Of a stretch of 64,000 bases of DNA, positions 30,180 to 42,248 are shown piece by piece. The notes under the pieces are model-generated. The model made no database searches and was not told the DNA's origin. It saw nothing but the letters and a program-made list of their open reading frames with translations. The stretch lies in the NCBI GenBank assembly GCA_015178975.1, contig WHVD01000130.1, forward strand, positions 62,001 through 126,000, in the 5' to 3' direction. This DNA comes from Hysterangium stoloniferum (lineage: Eukaryota; Basidiomycota; Agaricomycetes; Hysterangiales; Hysterangiaceae). How positions within the stretch are numbered: position 1 is the first letter of the stretch; each line of letters opens with the position of its first letter. The position numbers and the translations under genes are program-made.

Positions 30180-31640
30180 AATTACATTTATATACCGCAT
30201 CGCAACGCGTTTTGACTCCAGCTGAATCCAAATGTGAAATTAGTTTCTTGCCAAAAGTTCTCGATCGTGAGATATCAAACTTGCCGACTTTGATTGTCCG
30301 CAACTGTAGTACAGGCGCTTTACCACGGTTACAACTCTACTCCAAATATGTGCCAAGTCGGTCCACCAAAAACAGGTGGCATCAGCATGTGTAATGATTA
30401 CTGTATGGATACACTGATTTGCCACAGATGGAAGATAGTAGATGGAACTTGATGATAGAACATAGAACATGGCAGCGTAAGCATGAAGTGATGGCAATTC
30501 GTTATCAGATGGAAGTTGTTTGGCGGTCAAGTAAGTCCTCTCCTTTCATCAGGTTTTTGGCTTCACTGATTGCTCTGTGTAGCACATGTTCGTTAGATCG
30601 GCACGCTTTTTTTTTGTTAAAGATGAACAGGAAAACCCAGCTAGCGTCTAACACTTGCACAATGGTATCCCTCATCTGATTCAGGACTATCCATCTTCGG
30701 CACGTCAAAAAGGTCACTATCATCATCCATTAAACCTAACAGTGACAGATTTCATTCCTGCTGCGCCTGCGTTGCAGCCTGAATCTCCGCGTTAGCCTTG
30801 ATACGAGGGATGATACTAATTGCACGCGCTTTAGGTGGGACGGTTGTGCAGAGGCTGCTGGTGGGGGATTTGTCTCGTCGGATGCAGCACTTGAATCATT
30901 ATCGAGTTTACTGGGGAGGATTTCCAGAGGTTTTGATGAGACTTTGTCGTTTGAAGATGATGGACCTATGCTTCCTTGCTGCTGGATCGCGGAACGAGGT
31001 GTGAATTATGTGTCTACATCCATGCCATCATCCAAGAACACATTGGCATCTGGGTCAGGGTCTGCATGGCATGGCGAGGCTCAATTCGTGCCGATAGATC
31101 TTTTCATCGTCGGCGTCGCAATCCAGAGCACAAGCCGCACGTTTTGCCTCTGCAGGACGAAGTCGGGCGCGTTTAAGTGGTGAAGGGCCGTGACGCTTAG
31201 TACTTGTAGCCTTCTTCGGTAACTGTGAAGATGGTTCTGAAGGTGTTGGAACGACCGCACCAATTTTTGATTGGGTTGACTTTACAGGACCTTGAAAATT
31301 CTGGAGTTGGGCAAGAGGGGTGGGTGCGGACGTGGATGCCTGAAAGCCCACGACCAGTTGCGAGAACGAGTGTGATACGGACAATTCGACCTGTTCGCTT
31401 CTTCTAAAAGGTGAGACGTGAGTGTTTGGAAATGGCACAACGTCGTCATCGGATTCCCCGGAATATATGGTGTCGAGCTGCTGTTGCGTTATTTATTGAT
31501 CATTGTGAAGAGAGGTGGATGTCATCTTTGGGTATATTAGTTGGGTTGAACACATTCCCTTCGGTACAAGATTTTAGGCCACGTACTTGGGTCAGTCAGT
31601 GTCTGACTACATGACCTATTATGTCACGTGAGACGCGTTT
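30180..31640 (-). pseudogene. Unrecognised gene family E, left-arm copy E1
   Basis: The best block, on the minus strand at 31,438-31,055, reads SVSHSFSQLVVGFQASTSAP..LAQLQNFQGP, then a Ser/Pro/Lys-rich basic region (KRHGPSPLKRARLRPAEAKR) and an acidic CDADDE. Further exons near 30,830-30,660 include ISIIPRIKANAEIQAATQAQ and LSLLGLMDDDSDLFDVPKM. The basic patches suggest a nuclear protein, but I do not recognise it. E2 (48,570-49,900) is its inverted partner. Frame breaks occur in both. Confidence 0.4.
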
Positions 31641-31837
31641 TGACTCCGCTTTCCTTTCTGCGATCATAGCAAGAATGTGATTATCCCACCTTGACGTTAC
31701 CTCTGGTAACTAAAAGCTGTAACAAGACAGTTACACTCAGTCGTGCGCAGATAGTATGCAAACGTCTGATTAATTACCTGTAACAAGACAGTTACACTAT
31801 GTTGCATAAGTACAAGTAGGTAAGCAAGAAACCATTA

Positions 31838-32005
31838 CAGCTGTTCCGGGTACCGATGGCGGAGTTCCAATTTCAATAAAATTCCGTTTTAGATTGTCAA
31901 ACAAATGACGCTGTATCTTGCGAACAGGGTGTGATTAAGACACAACAATTTGGGATATATATATAGTAGTATGGGGCATTGTGCCTATAACTTAAATGTA
32001 GCTTA
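31838..32005 (+). repeat. Left terminal inverted repeat of the Tc1/mariner element
   Basis: The repeat begins CAGCTGTTCC. The next blocks (GTTCCAATTTCAATAAAATT, GCTGTATCTT.CGAAC, GATTAAGACACAA) match the right end in inverted order with small gaps. Confidence 0.85.
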
Positions 32006-32406
32006 TTACATGGTATTTATAATTTACTCCTACACCATTGCACTGGCTCTCCTGCCTCCATTTTGGCTTGGATGAGCCCAATGATTGGTGTACACAATAT
32101 TGTTTACTGCATATAGCTACTTAAAGGAGATGTCGGCTTAATACTTGCTCTATAATGAGGGGGTTACTCTCTACATGCCAGTGGGACTCTTCTTAGACTG
32201 CCTTATTTTAGCACATTTGTGCAGAGATAAATTGGGATACTATAAGTAAATATTTAGCTAGCTTTGTACCTATAATTGAGATCTGTATGTAGTTGTAAAT
32301 GATATGTGTTGAGACAGATGCATCTTGCTAACCGAGTGGACCATCCATGTGCAGTTGTCACACTGTGACGCGTCTTCACCCCGCAAAATTCCTCGTTTAC
32401 ACTCAC

Positions 32407-34179
32407 ATGAGTCAAAAGAAGATACCCATTGACTTGACTGGTCCTGCTACAGTGAAGAAATCAAGTCTGAAAAGGCAGCGTGATAGTGTGGATCCTAGCA
32501 ACATTATAGAGGGCTGTAGGTCTCGTGCCCCTTCTGCTCGGGCTTTTCAAACAGATAGCAAGACGGATACCAACAAAAGGCCCCATAATGTGAATACTAA
32601 CTTAAAAAAATCTCCCATAGTTCTATTGTCGCCTGTGCAGGAGAATCAGGATGAGAATTCTGATTGCGATTCTAAGGATGATGCAGGACAGGTTAAGACT
32701 GACAATCATGATGTGAACAGTGTTGTGAATATGTCAGATGGCAATGACTTGAGTGATGCATTTGACTATGTTCCTCATAAACAAAAGACTACTGGCAAGC
32801 GCAAAGTTGCCAAAAAGGTGCAAGATGCACATAAGGCAGCAGCACCTGTCTTATCTGTTCTGAGTGTGTTGCATATGATTCTATTTTTTTAAACATATTT
32901 CACACTCTGATAGATGTTCGGTTTCGTGTTCCATATATGGATGGAAGCACAAAAGTCGTTGGGATAGTTGAGGCTAAGGCTAATGAGCCATATGACACTG
33001 TCATTGAAACGATATTTTCAACTGGCACGCTAATCCACTGTCATCCTAAGAAGCGGCCCATACTTTTTGTTAGGTTTACAATGGACAAACAAACTGTCTA
33101 CAACTTCCAAAATCAAGTGAATTGGGAGTTTGTTTCTAAATTATATCCCACAGAAGTTGCGAAGAAAGGTGACAGTTCCTCTGTAGAAATTAAATTTCCA
33201 GACGATGTAAGCATTTGCTCTTGGATGCTGTATTCAAACTGACGACAAGTTTTTAGTTCTTGGCGGATTTTCAGTCATCTAAAGAACTCTGGGTTGAGAA
33301 GAAGAAGCCTTATAAGACTGGTACCATCAAGACTGCCGCGAAGAGCAAAAAGCGCAGCCCCACCACAAATTATTTTATAGAATCCGATACTGAACCAATC
33401 AGTGCTGATGACCTTGCCGATGAAAATGCAGGATACAATGCACCTTACAAAGTCATGGAGAAGCAGCTACTGGAAAAATTAAAAAAATGTCAAATTTGTG
33501 GCTGCGAGAAACTATGCATGACCAAGAAGTATGGGAAATGTGCTAAAATTACTCTACCTCACTTCCGAGCTTGGACTAGTGCCATAGTAAGCAACATATA
33601 TTTAATTATAATAAGTGCTAATACTACTTTCAGTTGGCTACACCCCCTGAGGCTACACTAGATAGTCCTCCTCATACAGACATCTTTGCCGATTTTCATC
33701 ATGATCTGGGCCAGAAAGAACTCAGCCACCGAGGTGGTGCACAAATAGTTGAAAGCACGAAGACTATATCAGCACCCATCTCAACTAATACATTGCAGCT
33801 ACCTACCAATCTTATTCTCAATGTTGGGACCCGACGCTCTTCGTCCAGTTGGAGCCGTAGCATGTCTTGCCAGCACAAACAGTCACCAGAGCCATCTAGT
33901 GAACTTGACCATGGTGATGGGCCATTACCAACAGTCGAAGAATGGTTTACCACTCTTGAAGCATCAGCGAAGGTTTGCTTTAGTGGATGGGTTGCCTTAC
34001 GGGACAAATTTGACGCTCAAGGAGCATTGGAGATGATGTTAGATATGCTTGGAACATTTGCCAGGGACCATATTATCCAAGGTTTTGGTCTCAATATGAT
34101 GGAACAGGCTGTGGTTTTGATCAACCTATCCAAGGCCGGACAAGAATATGGCTTCAAAGTCGTGTCTAAAAAGCATTAG
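32407..34179 (+). CDS. Accessory gene of the Tc1/mariner element, four exons, unknown function
   Basis: Proposed exons are 32,407-32,863, 32,914-33,206, 33,257-33,586 and 33,634-34,179, 541 residues in all. Every junction uses GT..AG (GTGTGT, GTAAGC, GTAAGC donors), introns are 47-50 nt, and all phases agree with no internal stop. The start is MSQKKIPIDL; an in-frame ATG at 32,347 is an alternative. Residues 1-150 are polar and disordered with basic clusters. A compact part follows (VRFRVPYMDG to the YPTEVAKK region, about 153-230), then a Cys cluster (C-x2-C-x4-C..C in CQICGCEKLC). The C-terminal helical part (TVEEWFTTLE..ALEMMLDMLGTFARDHI) could be SAM-like. I do not recognise the family. 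Location inside the element suggests a passenger or regulatory gene. Confidence 0.75.
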
Positions 34180-34323
34180 ATTTTTTTTTGCGAAATTTAG
34201 AGATATGCCCAAATGCCTACTACACTTTATGTTAGACCAATTACACACTGATTGCACCATATTGTAAAGATAAAATGTTATATTTAAGAGCGTGTTGTAG
34301 GGAAGTAAACAAGAGAAAGTGTA
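34180..34323. terminator. Shared 3' region between convergent transposase and accessory gene
   Basis: 144 bp of AT-rich sequence with a T-run just after the accessory gene stop. It must hold the 3' ends of both transcripts. No clear polyadenylation signal was identified. Confidence 0.35.
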
Positions 34324-35542
34324 TTACATGTATCCGGAATGTCCCATCCACCCACATGCATGCTTAGGAGTGATGGTTGCCAGTGCAGTATAAATAAATG
34401 AATGGACAGCCCACTCATTTTTGGCCTCAACAGCTGCACGAAAAATATCACCGTGCCGGTGCACGTAAGCCTTGACAAAAGAAAAAGCCTCTTCAATTGG
34501 GTTGAGGTCTGGCAAGTAGGGCGGTAGATAGTATAGAAGTACACCTCTAAAGTAGAATGGGGTGAAGGTTAACAATGAAAGTGGGATAAAGGAAATACAT
34601 ACCTTTCCTCACAAAGGCGTGCCACATCCTCCAGATGATGGATTGCACAGTTATCCATGACAAGGACACTATGCTGTGCCGGCCATGGATTCATGAATGG
34701 CATGAGATCCTCAATGTATTGTATAAACGATGCGCCATTATAGGCTCCTTTGCAAATGTCGGCATAGAGGATACCATCGGAGCAGAGTGCAGGGAGTAAG
34801 GAATATCTATTGGTCGTGCATAAAGCAAATATCAATACAATAAATAAACAAGCACTTACCCAATACCCCACTGAAATTTTGCTGATGTTCGTGCCCGTTG
34901 CCCATGTTCAGCCCAGCCGTACAGCCTGTAAGTTGTTCGAGTATCAATCCGACTCTCGTCAATGAATACGAGCTGCTCTGCACTTTCCACAGCAATCTGA
35001 AACCTGTATCGTGACCTTGCCTCCTCTGAACGCTCAGCAGCCACTCTTGATAACTTCCAGTATCAAAATCAGATTAGGAACTGGTATAACAAAAGCAGAG
35101 ACTCACCTTTTTACGAGTCAAACCTAGCTCTGTCAAAGTATCCCAAATTGTCGATGTTCCCACAATGATGCCATGCTGATGCTGTAAGAAACTCTGCATT
35201 TCATCGAGATAGATATCGGGATATCGTTCGGTCAAAGAAACCAAAAACTGTGAGAATAGTGAGTATGGAAATTAAATAAAAGCACAATTATCTCACTTCA
35301 ATCTCATCTGGGACCATTATCCGTCTTCTCTTCCTCTTCGCCACTGTCTCTAAGGCATCTACTTCCCCTGTCTCGCGCCACTGTTTGAGGATTTGTTCAA
35401 CGCTTCATTTTGGGATATCAAGGTCAAGTGCGATGTTGTAGACAGTCTTGGCTCTAACATATTTCTGAAAAACAACATGTTTCCGGAGATCTGAAGAGTA
35501 TCTTTGGCGTTGGCGCAAATGTTCTATCATACGCCGTGGCAT
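34324..35542 (-). CDS. Tc1/mariner DD34E transposase, five exons, one in-frame stop
   Basis: Exons: 35,542-35,297, 35,247-35,107, 35,053-34,860, 34,806-34,603 and 34,546-34,324, 335 residues. Junctions (GTGAGA, GTGAGT, GTAAGT, GTATGT donors) are in phase. The N-terminus is a helix-turn-helix (RQRYSSDLRKHVVFQKYVRA). The DDE_3 catalytic core has Asp in LVFIDESRID, Asp in VLVMDNCAIHH, and Glu in LPPYLPDLNPIEEAF with 34 residues between the last two. It cuts and joins element ends at TA. A TGA at 35,407-35,405, within the helix-turn-helix region after DLDIPK, interrupts the frame; the family usually has Arg there, so a CGA to TGA change is likely. Otherwise complete, so inactivation appears recent. 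Confidence 0.88.
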
Positions 35543-35929
35543 TGAGGTGAAGGGGATGTTACATAAGTGCCAAATTGACATGTCACATGAGGTGATGGTC
35601 ACAAGTGGTTACTGCTCACTGGTCTAATGATCATTTTTCGAGACGTATATGCTCAGAAAAGTATACTTAAATAACTGATAAAGTATTTTGTTGAACTACG
35701 TTACTTTATCCTTACTTCGATAGGCTAAAATAAGTGACTCGAAGGAGAGTTCCAGCTGGCATGTAAAGGGTACTTTCCTCACTCCATAGCCTACATTAAG
35801 TGTCCATATTTTCTAAATATTTATATAACCTATATAATATGATGTACACAAATTACTATGCCCATACACGCAAAATTTGGGGCGGGAGAGCCGACACAGT
35901 GTTTTCAGCATAAATTATAAATACTGAGT

Positions 35930-36098
35930 CATAAGTTATATTGAAGCTATGAGGACAATGCCCTATATTACTATTTTCAAATTCCATATTTTTGTGTCTT
36001 AATCGTACGCGGTTCGAAAGATACAGCATGATCCATCTGGCGATTTACAGGGAATTTTATTGAAATTGGAACTCCGCCATCGGTACCTGGAACAGCTG
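35930..36098 (-). repeat. Right terminal inverted repeat of the Tc1/mariner element
   Basis: Reverse complement of the left end, with the same ordered blocks and an imperfect inner half. The outermost CAGCTG is followed by TA. Confidence 0.85.
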
Positions 36099-36368
36099 TA
36101 ACTCACCTCAGTCATGCGCAGATAGTATGCAAACATCTGAGGTGATGTGTACCTAGCTTAAAGACTAAATACAAAATGTAGTCTTTTCATGTACAAATAA
36201 GTAAATCAATAATCACGTTGTTGAAAACGTTATATGAAACAAGGTTAGTGTGATGAGACACTAAACAAAAAAGGAGTCGGAAAAAATTATATAACAATTG
36301 TGTCATTTCAGGACAATCGGAAACAAAGGGTCAATAGACTGTGTCGCATTTGAATTTCCAACAGTAAC

Positions 36369-37332
36369 AGCAAGTGCTCCCCACTCCAAAAAATCTGGGA
36401 AAATCTTGACCTCTAATAGAGGACCAATGGCCTTTCTTTGCAGCAGCGCAAAACAATCTGAACCTAGTCAGACCTGAGAAGAATACAGTAGACGGTCCAG
36501 AGGGTGCAAATCAGTCGTTGCATGTAGTACCATTGCATCCCATTCGAATCACAGTAATTATAGAGGGTAAATATAATAGTTGTATCAAACCGCCAGTCTT
36601 AATATGAATATTTACGTTTAATTATTTGTCAATACGTGGTCGCCTAAAAACGCATAAAATCATACAAATAAATTATCCTCCGAGTCAAACCTCACAGGAA
36701 TACAGTAGATGGTCCAGAGGATGTTTCATTCGTACACGTGAGACGTGCTGCAAGAGGTCTGCCCGAGAGAAGATTATAAGAGTGGCGAAAAAGGTGGCAT
36801 GTTAAAAATGTTAAGAAAGATTTGTTCTTCCCAGGTTCTGGAACGACTGTTGATGGTGAGTGAGTAGATGAGAACAGTGACGGAAAAAGAGGTTCGTGGA
36901 AAGCCGGGTGTAACGCTTCTGCAGACTGCCTCTTCTAATGACTTGTATGAGCGACAAACATGACGGCTCTCTCCGTGCGAGTTGACCTGATGTAGAGTGG
37001 TATACGAGTACATACTTAGTACAAGATGGCTTTACCACAGTTACAACTCCATTCCACAACGATGTGCCCAGTACATGCACATGGCAATTGATCATACTGA
37101 TTTGCCATGCATGGAACACAGTAGATAAAAGATGGAAGATGGAAGATGGCTGCAAACCTGTGCCTCCAATTCATAGTTGCGTAAATTATTATGATCTAAA
37201 GCCACAAACTGGCTAGAGTTGCTTCTCATTGAGCGCCTGCGATCATACTACATATACTGCACCGAGAATGCTAATAATCTAATTTCTTGAGCAGCTAAGA
37301 GTACCCAGCACTGGTGCCTGTCGAAATCTCAC
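36369..37332. other. Upstream region of DUF6533 gene copy B
   Basis: Repeated in inverted form at 46,980-48,370. There is no supported gene. It contains the uninterrupted site (near 36,421-36,432) of the insertion found at 48,007-48,311. Short ORFs here match open frames in the other copies on both strands without recognisable similarity. Confidence 0.45.
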
Positions 37333-39003
37333 ATGGCATCCGTGGCAGAAATTCAAGCAGCAACTGCAAAGTAACACCTTATGCCATTTCATCACACACG
37401 ACACTGACATACGTTTCCAGTATGCTCGGGAATTACACCAATTTCGCAGCACTAGGTCTGTCTACACAAAGTCACAGTTGTTTACCACACTATATAGACG
37501 GACATCGCAGGTTTACTTAGTTATGATACATTCTTGACTCTTCCAGCGGAAATCCAGTTCGTATGGAAGAGTAGGATCAGACTAGCATCTGTGCTGTACA
37601 TCATGGCCCGATATTCGATCCTACTTGAGTTTATACTTTCTGTCGCCATTGATTTAGCAGATGAACCGTTAGAGGTGCGTGATGGGATGTCCCTGAAAAT
37701 GTCCCTTGACTTACAGCAGTTGATAGTGTGTGGTACCATTTGAGCCTCAGGTTAGTTGTTTACTGATTAGCCATAGAGCATGTAATGCTGCACTATTACG
37801 CGCCTTGTATATTCTGAACACTGTTGCGGGGCTTAGTGTACACGGTGATTATTCTATTTATCATTTACTTTCTCAAATAACTCAACCAAGAGTGTCAGGG
37901 ATATTACTTGCAAGGGTTTACGCTATAAGCAGGGCTAACAAATATATATTAACCCCAATAGTGTTCACATATCTTGGAGAAGTCTCCTGCCTTGTGGTGT
38001 GTTTACTTACTGGCAATGTGTGGATCGGTATACCCATCGGTGTGATAGCTTGTCATAGTCCATGAAGACTGTATTTCTGGGCCCAACATCAAACTGCGCG
38101 TTTCACTTAGCTAAATATACGCAACTGTGTATTAACATCATTAAACAGGGGTACAGAAGTCGATCGCATATGCCTGGAGACCTCGAGTTGACATGATCGT
38201 TATAGACTCAGCAGCAAGCGCTCTTACAATCACGTTCGATGGGCTCATATTATTCACCACATTGTTCCACACCATCGGCACGATTAGGCTGCAAAGAGGT
38301 ATTAAAGAATTGAGGAAACGATCTTTAACCTATCTACTTGTACAGCAAGGTAATTTATCTCGGCGTTTGAGTCTACGTGTTCTTATATGACCATATCAAT
38401 CGCAGGTGTTCTCCGATTTGCGTCAGTGCTAAATTAACGTGACTTTAGTTGATAAAATTTTGATTTTAATTTCTCAGCGTGATCTTCATCTGGAATTTAC
38501 AACTCCTAATTACAAATAAGGTTTGGGATTGCCGTTCCTTTCCCCTTTTAGCTGATACTACTACATTTCTTCTAAGTTTGTTTCCGTGAATATCTTTTAT
38601 CCTCTGTGAATTCATAACACCTACTCATTCCAAATCGAATACAGACCTCATTTGCCAACTTCACCACAGACTTGGAGGGCTGGCAAGTATTTATCTCATG
38701 CATTTCACCTGCCGTCTTAATGGCAACTGCAGCATATCCGCCATTCTCGTTTGCCGCTTCTTTCTCGATCTGCGAGAATTCAACTCGTCATGTAACGTGA
38801 TCAATACGACGAATAAGCTCGGGCTCACTATCTTCCGAGGGGCCGTACGCAGTATTGGACATGCTTTCATTGAGGACGTCGGAGATAATTATATAGCAGA
38901 TTTCACTTCGAGTGCACATTATGAAGGAGGAATCCCCGTCCATTCCGCAGAGGGCCGTGAAGAAACCTCTGGTGGGAGGCTTGAAGGCCTTGCTGCACAG
39001 TAA
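37333..39003 (+). CDS. DUF6533 membrane protein, copy B (best preserved)
   Basis: Exon 1 (37,333-37,370) starts MASVAEIQAATA. A 50-nt intron leads to exon 2 (37,421-37,455), and a 55-nt intron to exon 3 from 37,511. The joined N-terminus reads NMLGNYTNFAALGLLSYDTF, then LTLPAEIQFVWKSRIRLASV, the DUF6533 signature. Later exons hold LLARVYAISRANKYI and LVVCLLTGNVWIGIPIGVI. Then come DSAASALTITFDGLILFTTL and LTYLLVQQ before a GTAATT donor, then VLRFASVLN. The last exon (ends 39,003) has SAILVCRFFLDLREF, the usual C-terminal motif. This is a seven-helix-like membrane protein of unknown function, plasma or internal membrane. Middle exon borders (37,675-38,190) are uncertain, and some may be broken. 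Confidence 0.6.
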
Positions 39004-41090
39004 TGTGAGGGTGTTATCTGCTGAATATTATCAGTGACCATGCAATCAAAAATATTTCTGACACTTGATGAAGTAAAATAAAAGCCCCCAGAAATCGTTG
39101 GATACAGTTCACATCTCAACCCATTTTTCTATACATGTATTCAGGATATTAATAGAGCCGCAAGAATATTTGTATTTATTTATTTATAAAACACCCGCTC
39201 ACTCAAAATTGTGTGGAATTATACACATAAATCAATTCGAACCTAGCCATACTTGAGAAGAATACAGTGGGCTATCCAGAGGGTGTATATCAGTCATTAC
39301 ATGTAGTACCATGCATCCCATTCGCATCACATTAATTATAGAGGGCCAACATAATAGTTGTATCAGACTGAAAGGAAACTTCGGCCTCGAAAGCTATTCA
39401 CTGCATATGATCTGTACACTCAGAATGGATGACTAGACTCCTTCCTTAGGCGGGAGCATTCGCGTCTCTACGAATATTGGACGTCTCAACGTAAAAATTC
39501 GAGGTTCTTGAGGTTAAGCTCTGCCGGGATAATGTTCACAGCACACCACACGAGGAAATGACTGAAGCTTTTGTGATTTCAATGTTAATTCTTTCACCGA
39601 CAATGCCAATCGATTGATCACTGCAGTAGTACTAGGCTAAATTGATGCTATGCATTCTTGCATCCGCTAATATATTTGGTACCGACGCCGCTACTGGGGT
39701 CCGTCAAGCGACAGCAGTTTCAACGTGTTCATGAAGTCCAACGATGTTCCACGGTGTAGAAAGTCAGTGCACTTAAATGAAGCACTCTAAGCACTTCATC
39801 GAAGGTCACTTTGTAACAGTCTTCAAACTTTGATTTAAAGACTTTAAGCGGTTGTTGGATGATGCATTTAAGAGACTGAATGTAAGTATCACTTTTTGCC
39901 TATTTTTGAACTTACTTTAAGTTCATATTACTCTTGAATGCAGTTCCTTAAAATACTAAACACATTGAGTCATCCACCAATACGCTGCGAAGCAGGCCAC
40001 TTCTACCACGCTCTTATTCCACCACCAACCACCACCACCATCCATCAATACCAACCACCATTATCCCTCCCAACATTTCCACCATTCCCATTGCCACCTT
40101 TACTTACATCCACCGCTGTCACCAGCCACCACGATCACCCTCCACACAGTATGTCAGGAAACAGGTTCCGACGAGTCAGAGGTTGTTGGGATGGTGGGAT
40201 TATGCAGTTAGGGGACTGGAATGTAAAGGTCCTGAGCACACTGAGTGATGACACAATGCTAAGCCATGCCATTAATTGGAAGACCAAAATGAACACGAGA
40301 ATGAAAATTTACTCTGTAATAGCAGTTACCTCACCATTCGATACCACCAACATCTCCTCAGAACACATATACCCACTTCATATGGATCTGCAGTCCTCCA
40401 TTTATACTGCGACAACCGTGACGATATGAAACATCTCATTATCTTCATTGACTTCAACAACATCCCCACCCCACCTACACCTACAACCGCAGCTGCTTCG
40501 GCACTGCCACTACTGACAAGCAGTCACATGCCAGATGCCACATAAAATCCTATAGAGTCCGAAATGTCAGAATTTGTAATAAAATAAATGTACTGACGAC
40601 TTACTGGTTACCAATATCCATCATGAAGCACGGTTATCAGTGCTGAGGAATAGCCTGGGTTGCAGTCAAATTTGTAATATATATCAACCATGTAACACAG
40701 CATTCATTTCAGTCAATATCTGACGATTTTGAGTAGCAAAAAGTCCGTAGTTGTTCGGCGTGGTCAAGGTAGAGGGAACAGCCTGTTCCATGTTGAGCTT
40801 TAAATGGCTTGTTCAAAAATCGAAAACTGCATTAGTGCACGTGAAAATCAGATGAAACAGACACTGAGATGAAGTGATGAAATGCACTTTGTTAAAGGGC
40901 ATTTTTCGGAAATTCGTGTGACAACTGCTCAGTGTGCCAGGGATGCGATTCAGTGTAAGTGTATTGGGCAATGAGATAAAGTGCATTTACTGTTAGAATT
41001 AAAGTGCAGGTATGCATCAGTACATCGTGGACGCGAACAAAAAGCTTAGTATTACTAAGCAACTATACAGTAGTTACTAATCTATATACA
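39004..41090. other. Palindrome arm end and spacer, no supported gene
   Basis: 39,004-40,620 belongs to the inverted repeat. Two open frames (39,938-40,429, Pro/Thr/His-rich; 40,276-40,545) overlap in different frames and have inverted partners near 43,690-44,250, but look low-complexity rather than coding. 40,620-41,090 is unique in the window, and I see nothing in it. Confidence 0.4.
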
Positions 41091-41095
41091 AAAGA

Positions 41096-41414
41096 ATGCA
41101 AGATTACTCATTATCTATAAACATAAGTAGGTGTGAAGATTGGGTCATGATGTACAGCACAGATGCTAGTCTGATCCTACTCTGCCATACAAACTGGATT
41201 TCCGCTGGAAGAGTCAAGATTGTATCACAACTAAACCAAACTGAGATGCCCGTAGTGTGGCAAACGACTGCGACTTTGTGTAGACAGACCTAGTGTTGCC
41301 AAATCGGTGTAAGTCCAAATCTTACTGGAAACCTACGGTCAGTGTTGTGTGCGCAATAATGGCCCGAGGTAGTTACCTTAGAGTTGCTGCTTGAATTTCT
41401 GCCACGGATGCCAT
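41096..41414 (-). pseudogene. DUF6533 5' fragment, copy D
   Basis: Exon 1 begins at the ATG at 41,414. The segment matches exon 1, intron 1, exon 2, intron 2 and the first part of exon 3 of copy B (YDTILTLPAEIQFVWQSRIR..), and breaks off near 41,096. It lies in the spacer of the palindrome and continues upstream, like 51,366-51,940, as the shared 5' region to about 41,960. Confidence 0.65.
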
Positions 41415-42248
41415 GTGAGATTTTGGCAAGTACCAGTGCTGCGTACCCAAGAAACTAAATTAACAGCATTCTCGGTGCATTATATGTAGTAAGATCGTAG
41501 GCTCTCAATTAGAAGCAACTCTAGTGAGTCTGTGGTTCTGGAACACAACAACTTAGGCAGTTATGAATTGGCTGGCAGCTATCAGATAAGCCAGAAACTT
41601 GACGAGAGTACTTATTTGAGTGCCAATAACTTCCTTCATATAGAGAATTCCCATCACTTCATGATTTCATAGTTCCTTGCCATCTGCCATCTGCCATTGG
41701 CTGCCTTCCATCTGTGGCAAATCAGTATAATCGTACACCTCAATTATTTGATATCCTGATACCATATGCATTTGCTGGGGATATATTTATGAAGTAAAGT
41801 TATAACTGTGGTAAAGCCACCTTGTATTAAGTATGTACCTGTACACCACTCTGCATCAGGTCTACTCCCACGGAGAGAACCGCCTGGTGTTTATCGTTCA
41901 TACACGTCATTAGAAGAGGCGATCTGGAGAGGTATTGCATCCGGCTTTCCGGCCATCTCCTTTTCGTCTTCTTGGTGTTCCTCGTGACTGTTCTCTTCTA
42001 CTCCCTCACCATCAGCAGTCGTGGGAAGAACAATTGACATTTTGACCGTGCAGCCTTTTTTCCGCCACTCTCATAATCTTCTCTAAAATCGAATTCTTTA
42101 TGTTCCGAACTTCCATCTCAAGATGACTGAAAACACTCGGTCAGTGTTATGTAGGCAACAAACGATGTAAGATGCTTAGTTTAGCTGCCGTTGCTTCTTC
42201 AATAACTGCTCTTTGAAGCATTCAAACCCAAACCAAAAGCAATGTCGC

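Larger units (their letters stand above)
31838..36098. mobile_element. Tc1/mariner element, 4,261 bp, with an accessory gene
   Basis: It is bounded by TA dinucleotides (31,836-31,837 and 36,099-36,100), and its ends start CAGCTGTTCC. The outer 46 bp of the inverted repeats differ at one position (31,848), and weaker inverted similarity extends to about 165 bp per end. TA duplication and a DD34E transposase are the hallmarks of Tc1/mariner. The element is two to three times the usual 1.3-2 kb because it holds a second gene convergent with the transposase. The window contains no second copy. Confidence 0.9.
31711..36363. mobile_element. Small element (about 390 bp without its passenger) with GTAAC target duplication, hosting a Tc1/mariner
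   Basis: GTAAC flanks it at 31,706-31,710 and 36,364-36,368. The right arm of the palindrome has the uninterrupted site near 48,375-48,395. Without the Tc1/mariner inside, about 127 + 263 bp remain, starting TAAAAGC and ending TTTCCAACA. The GTAACAAGACAGTTAC segment appears twice at the left, and a GCGCAGATAGTATGCAAAC segment occurs on both sides of the passenger. A solo LTR is the likeliest identity, but there is no coding evidence. Confidence 0.6.
36364..40620. repeat. Inner left arm of a giant inverted repeat
   Basis: This reads in inverted order along 48,395-43,670: upstream region, DUF6533 gene, the 39,240-39,680 segment (against 45,060-44,620), and the 39,780-40,600 segment (against 44,530-43,690). 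The arms are diverged by scattered substitutions and small indels. The outer continuation of the arm is 29,890-31,710, displaced by the nested insertion. Confidence 0.85.

Noticed and set aside
39938-40545. Two overlapping Pro/Thr/His-rich open frames
   Set aside because: Low complexity, different frames over the same bases, and inverted partners (43,688-44,250) that do not preserve the reading. Not convincing as coding.
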